Origin: Pedobacter sp. BMA
Lineage (GTDB): Bacteria; Bacteroidota; Bacteroidia; Sphingobacteriales; Sphingobacteriaceae
Length of the DNA stretch: 64,000 nucleotides
Assembly: GCF_001027745.1 (NCBI RefSeq)
Contig: NZ_LECU01000006.1
Coordinates: 186,001-250,000, forward strand
Direction of reading: 5' to 3'
Part shown: positions 16,883-26,096 of the stretch, in pieces
Layout: each line of letters starts with the position of its first letter
How positions within the stretch are numbered: position 1 is the first letter of the stretch
The notes under the pieces: generated by a model
Databases searched by the model: none
Told to the model about the DNA's origin: nothing
The model's input: only the letters and a program-made list of their open reading frames with translations
Made by a program: the position numbers and the translations under genes

Positions 16883-19036
16883 TTATTTCTCAATTCCTTC
16901 TAAAGCGAACAAAAATGCCCAGCGTAAGGAAACATCTTTCAGGTAATCAAAACGCCCTGAGGCACCACCATGTCCGAAATCCATATTGGTTTTAAGCAAT
17001 AGGATGTTTTTATCAGTTTTCAAAGCACGAAGTTTGGCCACCCATTTTGCAGGCTCAAAATACTGTACCTGACTATCGTGTAAGCCTGTAGTAACCAGCA
17101 TATTTGGATAGGCTTTTTTCTCTACATTTTCATAAGGTGAATAGCTTTTCATGTAATCGTAAGCATCCTTTTTCTTTGGATTTCCCCACTCATCAAATTC
17201 ATTGGTAGTTAGCGGAATGCTTTCATCCAGCATTGTGTTTACCACATCTACAAAAGGGACGTCGGCAATGGCACCATTCCACAAATCAGGGGCGAGATTT
17301 ACCACAGCTCCCATTAACAAGCCTCCGGCACTGCCGCCATGTGCATATAGATGTCCTTTTGAAGTATATTTCTGTTCAATCAGATATTCTCCTGCGGCAA
17401 TGAAATCGGTAAAGGTATTTTTCTTTTTCATCAGCTTACCATCTTCATACCATTGGCGTCCCATTTCCTGTCCGCCACGGATATTGGCAATAGCATAAAC
17501 AAAGCCCCGGTTAAGCAAACTTAGGCGTGGCGATGAGAACGATGCATCCATGGTTGCGCCATAAGAGCCATAGCCATAAAGTAACAGGGGGGCATTTCCG
17601 TTCTTTTCAACCCCTTTTTTATATACCAAAGCTATCGGGATTTTTGTGCCGTCTTTAGCGGTGGCAAAAACACGTTCGGTTATATAATCTTTAGGGTTGT
17701 AACCTCCAATAACATCTTGCTGTTTCATCAGCTTCTGATCTTTCTTCTCGAGATCATAGTCATATACGGAGCCTGGAGTTGTTAAAGAAGTGTAGTTATA
17801 ACGCAATGTTTTTCCGCCATATTCAGGGTTAGAGCCAATTCCGGCTGCATAAACAGGCTCATCGAATTTGATGTAATAACTGGTGCCATCCTTTTTGATT
17901 ACGCGTAATTCCGTTAAACCATTTTTACGTTCAGAAAGCACTAAGTGATCTTTAAATTCATCACCGTACTCCAGTAAAACATCTTTACGGTTAGGGATCA
18001 CTTCCTTCCAGTTTTCCTTGTAAGTTTTATCCAGCGGACATTCCATCAAGCGGAAATTTTTAGCGTTCCAGTTGGTCACAATGTAAAACTTATCATCAAC
18101 AGGCAAAACATCATATAATACATCTTTGAAGCGGGGCGAGAAAACTTTAAAAGCAGTCTCAGGATGATCCGCATCAATCAATCTGTATTCGGTGGTTAAA
18201 GTTCCCTGCGAGCTAATGAAAATATATTTTCCGTTTTTAGACTTTGAGACACCGATATAATTGGTATTATCTTTTTCATCATAAACAACGGCATCGGTTT
18301 TTGCATCGGTTCCGAGTGTGTGCTTCTTAATTTTTTCACTCAGTAAGGTTACCGGATTTTTTGAAGTGTAGAATAAGGTTTTGTTATCGTTTGCCCATGC
18401 CACAACACCTTCTGTATTGATGATGGCATCCTTATATATTTCGCCTGTTTGAAGGTTTTTTACCTGAATGGTATATTGCCGGCGCGAAACTTTATCTACG
18501 CCAAATGCCAGTAGATTATTGTCGGGACTTATCGAAAATCCTGTAGCGCTATAATATGAATGCCCTTTTGCCAATGCATCTATATCTAATAAAATTTCTT
18601 CTGTAGCCGTTAAGCTTCCTTTTTTACGGCAATACTTATAGTACTGCTCTCCATCTTCGGTTCGGGTATAATAAAAGTAGCCATTTTTAAAAACCGGCAC
18701 AGATTCGTCCTTCTCTTTAATCCGGCCTTTCATCTCTTTAAACAAATCTGTCTGAAACTGTTCGGTTCCTTTCATTATCGTATCGAGGTAATTGTTTTCG
18801 GCTTTCAGGTAATCAACTACTTTATTGCTATCAGGACCTTTTTTAAAATAATCAATCATCCAGTAATAATTGTCTATAACGGTATCGCCATGAATAACTC
18901 TTTTATACGGACTAACTTCAGCTATTGGAGGTTTGGCATCCGGCCATTTTATAGGTTTCATTTCTTGTTTCGTAGGGTTGTTGCAAGCTGTAATTGCACC
19001 AAGCAAAAACAGCGAGGGAAATATACGTTTCATCAT
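16883..19036 (-). CDS. S9 family prolyl oligopeptidase lipoprotein
   Basis: Serine peptidase of the prolyl oligopeptidase/oligopeptidase B group. From the start at 19036 it is 717 aa with a lipoprotein signal (MMKRIFPSLFLLGAITAC, lipid Cys18). The in-frame start at 19129 adds 31 polar residues before this signal and is rejected. Residues about 30-430 form the seven-bladed propeller, and the alpha/beta-hydrolase domain follows. The nucleophile is in HGGSAGGLLMG near residue 566 and the His in MDFGHGGASGR near 686; the Asp lies in TGLHDSQV. It probably sits in the periplasm on a membrane and cleaves short peptides after basic or proline residues. Confidence 0.9.
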   Translation of the reverse strand: MMKRIFPSLFLLGAITACNNPTKQEMKPIKWPDAKPPIAEVSPYKRVIHGDTVIDNYYWMIDYFKKGPDSNKVVDYLKAENNYLDTIMKGTEQFQTDLFKEMKGRIKEKDESVPVFKNGYFYYTRTEDGEQYYKYCRKKGSLTATEEILLDIDALAKGHSYYSATGFSISPDNNLLAFGVDKVSRRQYTIQVKNLQTGEIYKDAIINTEGVVAWANDNKTLFYTSKNPVTLLSEKIKKHTLGTDAKTDAVVYDEKDNTNYIGVSKSKNGKYIFISSQGTLTTEYRLIDADHPETAFKVFSPRFKDVLYDVLPVDDKFYIVTNWNAKNFRLMECPLDKTYKENWKEVIPNRKDVLLEYGDEFKDHLVLSERKNGLTELRVIKKDGTSYYIKFDEPVYAAGIGSNPEYGGKTLRYNYTSLTTPGSVYDYDLEKKDQKLMKQQDVIGGYNPKDYITERVFATAKDGTKIPIALVYKKGVEKNGNAPLLLYGYGSYGATMDASFSSPRLSLLNRGFVYAIANIRGGQEMGRQWYEDGKLMKKKNTFTDFIAAGEYLIEQKYTSKGHLYAHGGSAGGLLMGAVVNLAPDLWNGAIADVPFVDVVNTMLDESIPLTTNEFDEWGNPKKKDAYDYMKSYSPYENVEKKAYPNMLVTTGLHDSQVQYFEPAKWVAKLRALKTDKNILLLKTNMDFGHGGASGRFDYLKDVSLRWAFLFALEGIEK

Positions 19037-19218
19037 GATGGTTTGGTTCAGGTTTATGCAATTTAAACTTTTTATCGGAGATTCTGATTTTGGAATAGAT
19101 GGTTCGGTCTTGTATGGGTGTTTATCCACTCCCTTTTATTATTTGTTTCTCCCGCAGATATAGATGATTTACGCAGATTTAAAGATTATCAGTCATTACA
19201 CTAAACGAATATTATCAT

Positions 19219-19251
19219 TTTGATAAAAATTCACCATCGCCCTTATATTCA
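19219..19251 (+). promoter_or_regulatory. Candidate proBA promoter
   Basis: TTTG at 19219-19222 is followed after 21 nt by TATATTCA at 19244-19251, which fits the Bacteroidota promoter with a mismatch in the -7 box. It predicts a leader of about 45 nt. Confidence 0.4.
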
Positions 19252-19299
19252 TTCGAATTGAAAAAAATAGATGCTAAATTGCCACATCAAATATTAATA

Positions 19300-20379
19300 A
19301 TGAAATTAGGGTACAAAAAAATAGTTGTTAAAGTTGGTTCAAATGTAATTACACAAGGGAATGGATTACCTGATGAACCGCGGATTCAGCATTTGGTTAA
19401 TCAGCTGGCAGAGATTAAAAAGCAAGGCATAGAAGTTATTTTAGTTTCATCAGGTGCGGTAGCTTCGGGAAGAAGCCTGATTAAGGTCTCCGAAAAGCAT
19501 GATGCTGTTACCACACGGCAGTTACTCGCAGCTATTGGTCAGGTAAAACTGATTAACACGTATTCAAATTTCTTTGAGCCCCATCAAATTAAATGCGCAC
19601 AGGTTTTGGTCACCAAAGAAGATTTTCGCGACCGTGCGCACTATCTGAATATGAAAAACTGTATGCAGATTTTATTGCAGAACGAAGTTATTCCTGTAGT
19701 TAACGAAAATGATGTGGTTTCGGTTACAGAACTGATGTTTACAGATAATGATGAGCTTGCGGGGTTAATTGCGTCTATGCTGAATGCAGATGCACTGATT
19801 ATTCTCAGCAATGTGAACGGAATTTATAATGGCGATCCGAAGCTGGCGGGTTCGAAGGTTATTGAAGAAGTAACTGGCGGCGTAGCGAATTTAGCTTCAT
19901 TTATCCAAACCGGTAAATCGCAGTTCGGACGGGGTGGTATGATTACGAAATCTACAATGGCGCAGAAGGTTGCCAAACTGGGTATCAATGTTCATATTGC
20001 TAACGGAACAACTGATAATGTGCTTACGGGGTTACTAAACAATGCGATTATTCACACCCGCTTTGTTCCCGAGAAAACTAAATCGGGAAAGAAAAAATGG
20101 ATTGCACACTCAGAAACTTCGGCAACAGGAATTGTAAAATTAAATGATGGCGCTAAAACAGTTTTAACGTCAGGCAAAGCGACAAGTTTGTTGCCAGTTG
20201 GAATTATAGCCATACAAAGCGACTTTTTGAAGGGTGATATCATCAAAATTGTTGACGAAGATGATCAGCTAATTGGTTTAGGTATTGCTGAGTATGGGTC
20301 GGATAAGGCCAAAGAAAGGATCGGGCAGAAAAAACAGAAGCCGCTGGTACATTATGATTATTTTTATTCGGCAATCTAG
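19300..20379 (+). CDS. proB: Glutamate 5-kinase
   Basis: First enzyme of proline synthesis: phosphorylates glutamate to glutamyl 5-phosphate. The ATG at 19300 gives a 359-aa protein that opens with MKLGYKKIVVKVGSNVIT, as in the amino-acid kinase family; the TTG at 19258 adds unsupported residues. Key segments are VSSGAVASGR, VPVVNENDVV-like VIPVVNENDVVS, and the ATP site SQFGRGGMITK. A C-terminal PUA domain (about 275-355) is present. Proline feedback is therefore possible, as in enzymes that carry PUA. proA follows after 82 bp on the same strand. Confidence 0.94.
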   Translation: MKLGYKKIVVKVGSNVITQGNGLPDEPRIQHLVNQLAEIKKQGIEVILVSSGAVASGRSLIKVSEKHDAVTTRQLLAAIGQVKLINTYSNFFEPHQIKCAQVLVTKEDFRDRAHYLNMKNCMQILLQNEVIPVVNENDVVSVTELMFTDNDELAGLIASMLNADALIILSNVNGIYNGDPKLAGSKVIEEVTGGVANLASFIQTGKSQFGRGGMITKSTMAQKVAKLGINVHIANGTTDNVLTGLLNNAIIHTRFVPEKTKSGKKKWIAHSETSATGIVKLNDGAKTVLTSGKATSLLPVGIIAIQSDFLKGDIIKIVDEDDQLIGLGIAEYGSDKAKERIGQKKQKPLVHYDYFYSAI

Positions 20380-20461
20380 CCTGAATGATTAGTGGAAAAA
20401 GGCCAAAGTGAGTGTTAAAATAACTTGCTGCTGCTTGCTTCCTCCTACTACATATACAAAA

Positions 20462-21709
20462 ATGGACTATTCAATATATTTCAATAAGGCACAAAAAGCT
20501 ACTCGTACAATGGTTGGCCTTGATAAAGGAACCATCAATGTTGTTCTTGATGATGTTGCACAGGCTTTGGTTTCAAATACCAACAGCATCCTTGCTGAGA
20601 ACGAAAAAGATCTCGCTAAAATGTCTGCCGACGATCCAAAGTACGATAGGCTTAAGCTTTCTTTGCAGCGTATTAAAGACATTGCAGCAGATGTAAAAAA
20701 TATTATTCAACTGAACAGCCCCGTTGGTGAAATCCTATCGGAGAAGACGCTGGAAAACCAACTGCAGATACAGAAAGTCCGGGTACCGTTAGGGGTGGTT
20801 GGAGTGATTTATGAGGCCCGGCCAAATGTTACGGTAGATGTTTTTTCACTTTGCTTTAAAACAGGAAATGTTGCAGTATTAAAGGGCGGTAGCGATGCTG
20901 AATTTTCTAATCTGGCGATTGCCAATGTAATCCATGATGTTTTGGCCAAGCATCAGATTAATGCGGATGTACTCACTTTGCTTCCTGCAGATAGAGCAGC
21001 CACGGAAGCACTCCTAAATGCCAGAGGTTTTGTTGATGTATTGATTCCCAGAGGTAGTCAGTCGCTCATCACTTATGTTCGGGAGCATAGTAAAATTCCG
21101 GTTATTGAAACCGGAGCGGGGATAGTTCATACTTATTTTGATGAATCGGGTGATCTGGAGAAGGGGAAACAAATCCTTTTCAATGCAAAAACAAGAAGGG
21201 TTAGTGTGTGCAATTCATTAGATTGTGTTCTCATCAATCAGAACAGATTAGCTGACTTAAATGAACTTTTAGCCCCCCTGGCCGGTGGAGATGTGGAGTT
21301 ATATGCAGATGCAAAAAGTTATGAAACATTGAAGTCTTCATATCCATCAGCATTGCTGAGCCATGCTACGCCAGAACATTTTGGCACCGAATTTCTATCT
21401 TTGAAACTGGCAGTAAAAATAGTTGATGATTTGGATGAAGCACTTAATCATATTGCTGAATATAGTTCAAAACACAGTGAAGCAATCATTTCTGAAAATG
21501 CAGATCATATAATGAGGTTTCTTAATCAGGTCGATGCGGCAGCAGTATATGCGAATGCTTCAACTGGTTTCACTGATGGTGCCCAGTTTGGTTTAGGCGC
21601 GGAAATAGGGATTAGTACTCAAAAACTTCATGCCCGTGGGCCAATGGGGCTAGAAGAATTAACGAGTTATAAATGGGTGATTAGAGGTAATGGACAAGTA
21701 AGAAAGTAA
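20462..21709 (+). CDS. proA: Gamma-glutamyl phosphate reductase
   Basis: NADPH-dependent reductase that turns glutamyl 5-phosphate into glutamate 5-semialdehyde, step two of proline synthesis. The 415-aa length from the ATG at 20462 matches the family; the GTG at 20408 would add a Cys-rich N-terminus without homology. Recognisable parts are VPLGVVGVIYEARPNVT, LKGGSDA, and the catalytic region with SVCNSLDCVLIN, where the nucleophilic Cys lies, and FTDGAQFGLGAEIGISTQ near the end. It pairs with proB upstream; proC is not in the window. Confidence 0.95.
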   Translation: MDYSIYFNKAQKATRTMVGLDKGTINVVLDDVAQALVSNTNSILAENEKDLAKMSADDPKYDRLKLSLQRIKDIAADVKNIIQLNSPVGEILSEKTLENQLQIQKVRVPLGVVGVIYEARPNVTVDVFSLCFKTGNVAVLKGGSDAEFSNLAIANVIHDVLAKHQINADVLTLLPADRAATEALLNARGFVDVLIPRGSQSLITYVREHSKIPVIETGAGIVHTYFDESGDLEKGKQILFNAKTRRVSVCNSLDCVLINQNRLADLNELLAPLAGGDVELYADAKSYETLKSSYPSALLSHATPEHFGTEFLSLKLAVKIVDDLDEALNHIAEYSSKHSEAIISENADHIMRFLNQVDAAAVYANASTGFTDGAQFGLGAEIGISTQKLHARGPMGLEELTSYKWVIRGNGQVRK

Positions 21710-21743
21710 ATAAGTATATGCTTTAGGGTAATCTAGGAATAAG

Positions 21744-23126
21744 TTATATCTCAAACACTTCTCCACTTTTGGGCATTTCGACATCAAAGCCATCTTCTTG
21801 TATTGCGATAGATAAACTTTCCATGCTTTTTTCTTCACCGTGTACCAGAAAAACCTTTTTAGGATTGCCGGTTTGTTTGATGGTATTTACTAAATCGTCA
21901 TGGTCGCCATGCCCGCTGAGTAGATCAGTTTGACGAATAGTTGCATAAACCATCATTTCACGATCTTTTATTCTCACAATGGGGGCACCGCTTAATAGTT
22001 TGTATCCAAGTGTTCCTTTTGCACAATAACCGATGAAAAGAATGGTACAGTAATAATTCTGAATGTTGTAATACAAGTGATCCTGAATTCTTCCGCCTTC
22101 TAACATTCCTGCAGAAGAAATGATAATGCAGGGGTCGAAATAATTGGAAACATCTTTGCTTTCTTTCATGGTTTGAACGTAAGCCAGATGCTCGAATTCA
22201 AACTCATCACCCATGGTTTTATAGAAATCTTTTGCCTCCTGATTAACCAGGTTATGGTGTTTTCTGTAGACGTCAGTTGCCTGGATAGCCATCGGACTAT
22301 CAACGAAAATCTGAACGGGAGGAAGCAGCTTTTTAGTGAAAATTTGATTGAGGGCAAAAACCAGGGATTGGGTACGGCCGATACTAAAGGCGGGAATAAT
22401 TAACCGCCCCGGGGTTTTAATGCAGGCTTCAGTAATTTCTTTGATCAGCCTTTCCTCAAGCGTTTGGTCTTTGCTATGGTAGCGGCCACCGTATGTAGAT
22501 TCGCAAACAAAGTAATCCACAGGTGGGATAGGTTCTGGTTTCACCAATACAGGATAGTGTTCACGGCCAATATCGCCTGAAAAGGCTATTTTTTTCTCTT
22601 CACCGTTATCGTTTATGGTTAATACGGCTGCGGCAGCACCTAACAAATGCCCTACCGGAATAAAAGTCAGGCTAATATCGCCATTTATTCTAAAGGCTTT
22701 ATTAAATGCTATCGTTACGAACCGATCAATCGTGTCCATAACATGTTTGTGCAGGTACAAAGGTTTTGGTCCGCTAAAATTACCTCGCTTGGTGCGTGGT
22801 TTCCGGCTTTGCTTTCTTAAAAACAGTTCAACGGAATCGTACAATAATATAGCGCTTAAATCCGCAGTTGGGGGAGTACAAAGTATCTGACCCTCAAAAC
22901 CAAGTCGTACAAGTGTAGGTAAATTGCCCGAATGGTCTATGTGTGCATGAGTTAAAATTACAAGGTTAATATCGGCTGGATCGAATGGGAACTGTTGATT
23001 TTCTTCCTGATAAGTTTCTTTTTCATAGTCCAATCCGCAATCTATCAGTATTTTATAATTTCCAACTTCAAGCAGGTGCATGCTTCCTGTTACTTGTTGT
23101 GCTGCACCCCAAAACGTTAACTTCAT
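21744..23126 (-). CDS. MBL-fold / beta-CASP RNA-processing hydrolase
   Basis: A 460-aa metallo-beta-lactamase-fold protein with a beta-CASP domain and a C-terminal RMMBL motif, the layout of the CPSF73-like ribonuclease family (often listed as MBL fold metallo-hydrolase RNA specificity domain protein). The zinc motif HAHIDHSG is at 60-67, followed by FIPVGHLLGAAAA, FSGDIGREHYP and, in the beta-CASP part, CESTYGGRYH and SSAGMLEGGR. SGHGDHDDL near the end is the RMMBL signature. An RNA substrate is likely from the family, but no target can be read from context. It converges with proA over 34 bp without a clear hairpin. Confidence 0.87.
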   Translation of the reverse strand: MKLTFWGAAQQVTGSMHLLEVGNYKILIDCGLDYEKETYQEENQQFPFDPADINLVILTHAHIDHSGNLPTLVRLGFEGQILCTPPTADLSAILLYDSVELFLRKQSRKPRTKRGNFSGPKPLYLHKHVMDTIDRFVTIAFNKAFRINGDISLTFIPVGHLLGAAAAVLTINDNGEEKKIAFSGDIGREHYPVLVKPEPIPPVDYFVCESTYGGRYHSKDQTLEERLIKEITEACIKTPGRLIIPAFSIGRTQSLVFALNQIFTKKLLPPVQIFVDSPMAIQATDVYRKHHNLVNQEAKDFYKTMGDEFEFEHLAYVQTMKESKDVSNYFDPCIIISSAGMLEGGRIQDHLYYNIQNYYCTILFIGYCAKGTLGYKLLSGAPIVRIKDREMMVYATIRQTDLLSGHGDHDDLVNTIKQTGNPKKVFLVHGEEKSMESLSIAIQEDGFDVEMPKSGEVFEI

Positions 23127-23360
23127 CTTCTAATCTTTCCGTAAATTGTTTGGTGTAAAGTAATACAATTGGTTGGATTTTTAAATAACAGGGAGTAATT
23201 TTTTAGTTATCGCAGTCTTTAGATTTGGCTGATGATGACAACAAGCAAAGTAGCTTTAGTGGTTAACTTGATATAATAGGGCATATCAGAGGTAACCCAG
23301 ATAAAATAAGGTATTCAATTTCTTATCAACTGAGCGACTATCGTTACTGTTTAAAAGCAT

Positions 23361-23368
23361 TATCTTTG
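23361..23368 (+). promoter_or_regulatory. Candidate -7 element for the 82-aa gene
   Basis: TATCTTTG is an exact match to TAnnTTTG, 16 nt before the ATG at 23385. The -33 side is not recognisable. Confidence 0.4.
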
Positions 23369-23384
23369 TTAAAAAACATATAGC

Positions 23385-23633
23385 ATGCAAGAACCCTTTG
23401 ATATAGAAATAGGCCCAATAAATTATTCTGTTTTTCCTGAAGGAAATGATACTTATACCATTTTTAAGGATGGAAAAGAATATATCCAGATTATGAAAGA
23501 TACCTCTTCCATCTGGTTGAAACTGGATTATAAAACGGAACTTCCAATTTTTGAGGAAGATGAGGAAGTGAATGCCATTGGACAGGCGATTGAGCATTAC
23601 GAGCCTGAAGAAGGCGAAGAGGAGGATTTGTAG
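23385..23633 (+). CDS. Small acidic protein of unknown function
   Basis: An 82-aa soluble protein without signal peptide or membrane segments. It is strongly acidic, with a Glu/Asp-rich C-terminus (EPEEGEEEDL). The body (IEIGPINYSVFPEGNDTYTI, then KDGKEYIQIMKDTSS) looks like a small beta-rich fold. It is probably real, because a -7 element precedes it and a strong terminator follows it. I know no function; similar short acidic proteins occur in related genomes. Confidence 0.65.
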   Translation: MQEPFDIEIGPINYSVFPEGNDTYTIFKDGKEYIQIMKDTSSIWLKLDYKTELPIFEEDEEVNAIGQAIEHYEPEEGEEEDL

Positions 23634-23657
23634 TATATTTTTCCTCTGATATAACGA

Positions 23658-23684
23658 AAAAAGTCCCGACATGCGGGACTTTTT
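23658..23684. terminator. Bidirectional terminator after the 82-aa gene
   Basis: An 11-bp perfect stem AAAAAGTCCCG / CGGGACTTTTT (23658-23668 with 23674-23684) with a 5-nt loop; A- and T-runs make it work for both converging genes. Confidence 0.85.
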
Positions 23685-23700
23685 GCTTAGTGATCAAATA

Positions 23701-24075
23701 TTATCTTGTACAGTTTGCTGTCCAGGTTTGACCATCTTTAACAACCAGCATTTTAAGTGAGCTGGCATCGATAGTGATTCCTGTTAATCCCGAGCCGACG
23801 CTAACGTAAGAATTATCACCTGTTTTCTCGAATTTTACACCAGTGATATCAGGGATATTACTTCCGAAGTAAAAGTTGTAGGTTTCACCCACTTTGCTCA
23901 CCGTTACTTTTCCGTCAGAGCTATTAATTGTCGTTTGACCATTACGGTAAGAAACGGTTCCGTTATAGGTACCAACGAAAAAATCTTTATCTGCCGGATC
24001 TGTATCTTTCTTACAAGATACCATTACAGTTAATGCAATTAAAAGCATGCTGAAAATTTGAATTGTCTTTTTCAT
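23701..24075 (-). CDS. Small lipoprotein, unknown function
   Basis: A 124-aa protein with a lipoprotein signal (MKKTIQIFSMLLIALTVMVSC, lipid Cys21) and about 100 residues of a beta-strand-rich domain (FFVGTYNGTVSYRNG, TYNFYFGSNIPDI). The start at 24075 is preferred to 24114 since the signal begins there. The pattern of short lipocalin-like repeats after a KKDTDPADKD linker is common in Bacteroidota lipoproteins, but I cannot name the family. It shares a terminator with the 82-aa gene. Confidence 0.7.
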   Translation of the reverse strand: MKKTIQIFSMLLIALTVMVSCKKDTDPADKDFFVGTYNGTVSYRNGQTTINSSDGKVTVSKVGETYNFYFGSNIPDITGVKFEKTGDNSYVSVGSGLTGITIDASSLKMLVVKDGQTWTANCTR

Positions 24076-24350
24076 GTTTTGTTTTTCAATTAGGAAATTG
24101 CCTGGTAGAGACAATTTCGATTAGTTAAATGTAACAGGCTGTTTACAATGACTATGCCAAAACGAGTAAACGATGAATGAAGCTTATTTAGCTATTAACG
24201 ATTTAAATTTTGTTTTATGACGTTAAGTGTTTGGTAAACAGGTGTGTTTGCTATCTCCTTTTTTTGTTAAGCCTGCAATAAAATGAATATGCCATAATTT
24301 TTCGTACCAGGATGATTAGCAAACAGTGTTTACTAAAGCAGATCGTGGGA

Positions 24351-25889
24351 TTAACCTGCCCACCCATCTCTATCCAGGCTCCTGTAATTGATGGCCTCTG
24401 CAAGGTGTTCAAGTTCCACATCTTCACTATTATCAAGGTCGGCTATTGTCCTTGCTACTTTGAGGATGCGGTCGTAAGCGCGTGCAGATAAGCCGAGTCT
24501 TTCCATTGCTGATTTTAACAATTTTGTTCCTGCCTCACTGATGTTGCATACTTTTCGTACCATTTTAGTACTCATTTGTGCGTTATAATGCAAGTCAGGT
24601 TGATCTGCGAATCTCAAGTCCTGCTTTTCCCTTGCTTTAATTACCCGGGTTCTGATTATCTCGCTTTTCTCTGCGTTTTCTGATGAGGAAAGCTCCGAAA
24701 AGTCGACGGGGGTAACTTCAACGTGAAGGTCAATCCGATCTAATAAAGGTCCGGATATCTTGCTTAAGTACTTTTGAACGATGCCCGGGGCGCAAACACA
24801 TTCTTTTTCAGGATGATTATAAAAACCACAAGGGCATGGATTCATAGAGGCTACCAACATAAAGCTTGATGGATATTCAACTGCAAGACGTGCCCTTGAA
24901 ATGGATATTTTTCTATCCTCCAATGGTTGCCTCATTACTTCCAGCACGGTTCTTTTGAATTCCGGCAATTCATCCAAAAATAATACCCCATTATGTGCCA
25001 GGGAAATTTCCCCCGGTTGTGGGTTTGCCCCACCCCCTACCAGCGCAACATCTGATACGGTATGATGCGGGGAGCGAAAAGGGCGAATGGTCATTAGGGC
25101 ATCTGCTGCCGACAATTTTCCTGCTACAGAGTGGATTTTAGTGGTTTCGAGTGCTTCTGACAGATTTAGCGGCGGTAGTATGGTTGGCAAACGCTTAGCG
25201 AGCATGGTTTTGCCTGCGCCGGGCGGGCCAATCAAAATCACATTGTGACCTCCGGCAGCAGCTATTTCCAGTGCCCGCTTAATATTTTCCTGTCCTTTTA
25301 CATCTGCAAAATCATAATCGTAGTTGGCGATGTTTTTAACAAACTCTTTTCTGGTGTCGATTTTAACAGGTGCTAAAAGTTCTGTTTTATTGAAAAAAGC
25401 AATTACCTGACTCAGCGTATCTACACCATAAGCGGTTAAACCATCAACAATTGCTGCTTCGCGAACATTCTGCCTGGGAAGAACGAAGCCTGAAAAGCCA
25501 TCTTCACGTGCTTTTATCGCTATTGGCAAGGCTCCTTTTATGGCTTGAATGCTTCCATCGAGTGATAGTTCACCCATGATAAAAAAGTTTTCCAGTTCAT
25601 CTGAAGGGATCTGACCTGAAGCGGCAAGGATTCCAATGGCGATAGGCAGATCGTAAGCCGAACCTTCTTTTTTAATGTCGGCAGGAGCCAGATTGACCAG
25701 GATTTTTTGACGAGGCATACGGAAGCCGGCAGTGCGAATGGCACTGTCTACGCGGCGCAGACTTTCTTTAACCGCAATATCAGGCAATCCGACCATAAAA
25801 TATTTCGCCCCTGGACTGATGCTTACCTCGATGGTAATTGTTAAAGCGTTAACTCCAAATACGGCGCTTCCGAAAGTTTTTACAAGCAT
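24351..25889 (-). CDS. YifB/ComM family Mg-chelatase-like AAA+ ATPase
   Basis: A 512-aa ATPase. Residues about 1-170 form a Lon-S5-like domain (ChlI) with LPIAIGILAASGQ; the AAA+ domain has GPPGAGKT (221-228), LFLDELPEF for Walker B and an ISRARLAVEYP stretch, and is followed by the cysteine-rich NPCPCGFYNHPEKEC and a C-terminal Mg_chelatase_C domain. ComM proteins are hexameric helicases that help branch migration when DNA taken up by transformation is integrated. The same role is plausible but untested here. Confidence 0.9.
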   Translation of the reverse strand: MLVKTFGSAVFGVNALTITIEVSISPGAKYFMVGLPDIAVKESLRRVDSAIRTAGFRMPRQKILVNLAPADIKKEGSAYDLPIAIGILAASGQIPSDELENFFIMGELSLDGSIQAIKGALPIAIKAREDGFSGFVLPRQNVREAAIVDGLTAYGVDTLSQVIAFFNKTELLAPVKIDTRKEFVKNIANYDYDFADVKGQENIKRALEIAAAGGHNVILIGPPGAGKTMLAKRLPTILPPLNLSEALETTKIHSVAGKLSAADALMTIRPFRSPHHTVSDVALVGGGANPQPGEISLAHNGVLFLDELPEFKRTVLEVMRQPLEDRKISISRARLAVEYPSSFMLVASMNPCPCGFYNHPEKECVCAPGIVQKYLSKISGPLLDRIDLHVEVTPVDFSELSSSENAEKSEIIRTRVIKAREKQDLRFADQPDLHYNAQMSTKMVRKVCNISEAGTKLLKSAMERLGLSARAYDRILKVARTIADLDNSEDVELEHLAEAINYRSLDRDGWAG

Positions 25890-26036
25890 TTAATTTCTTT
25901 AGAAAATAAAGGATGTTATGTTATTCGGGGATGGTTAAGACTAATATAGTAAAAATTTAAATAGTTGGTTGTGTATTGATTGGTAGTTAAAAGAACTTCG
26001 TTTACAAGTGAATAGCGCAATGGATAAAACAAACAT

Positions 26037-26066
26037 AAAAAATCCCAATCATTTCTGATTGGGATT
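26037..26066 (-). terminator. Terminator after ffh
   Basis: On the minus strand AATCCCAATCA and TGATTGGGATT (26066-26056 with 26051-26041) form an 11-bp perfect stem with a 4-nt loop, followed by a T-run (26042-26037). Confidence 0.8.
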
Positions 26067-26096
26067 ATAAATCATCGTGTTCTTCTGGAGCCGATA

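Noticed and set aside
23269..23288. TGATAT/ATATCA palindrome before the 82-aa gene
   Set aside because: Short, AT-only arms in AT-rich DNA; chance is likely.
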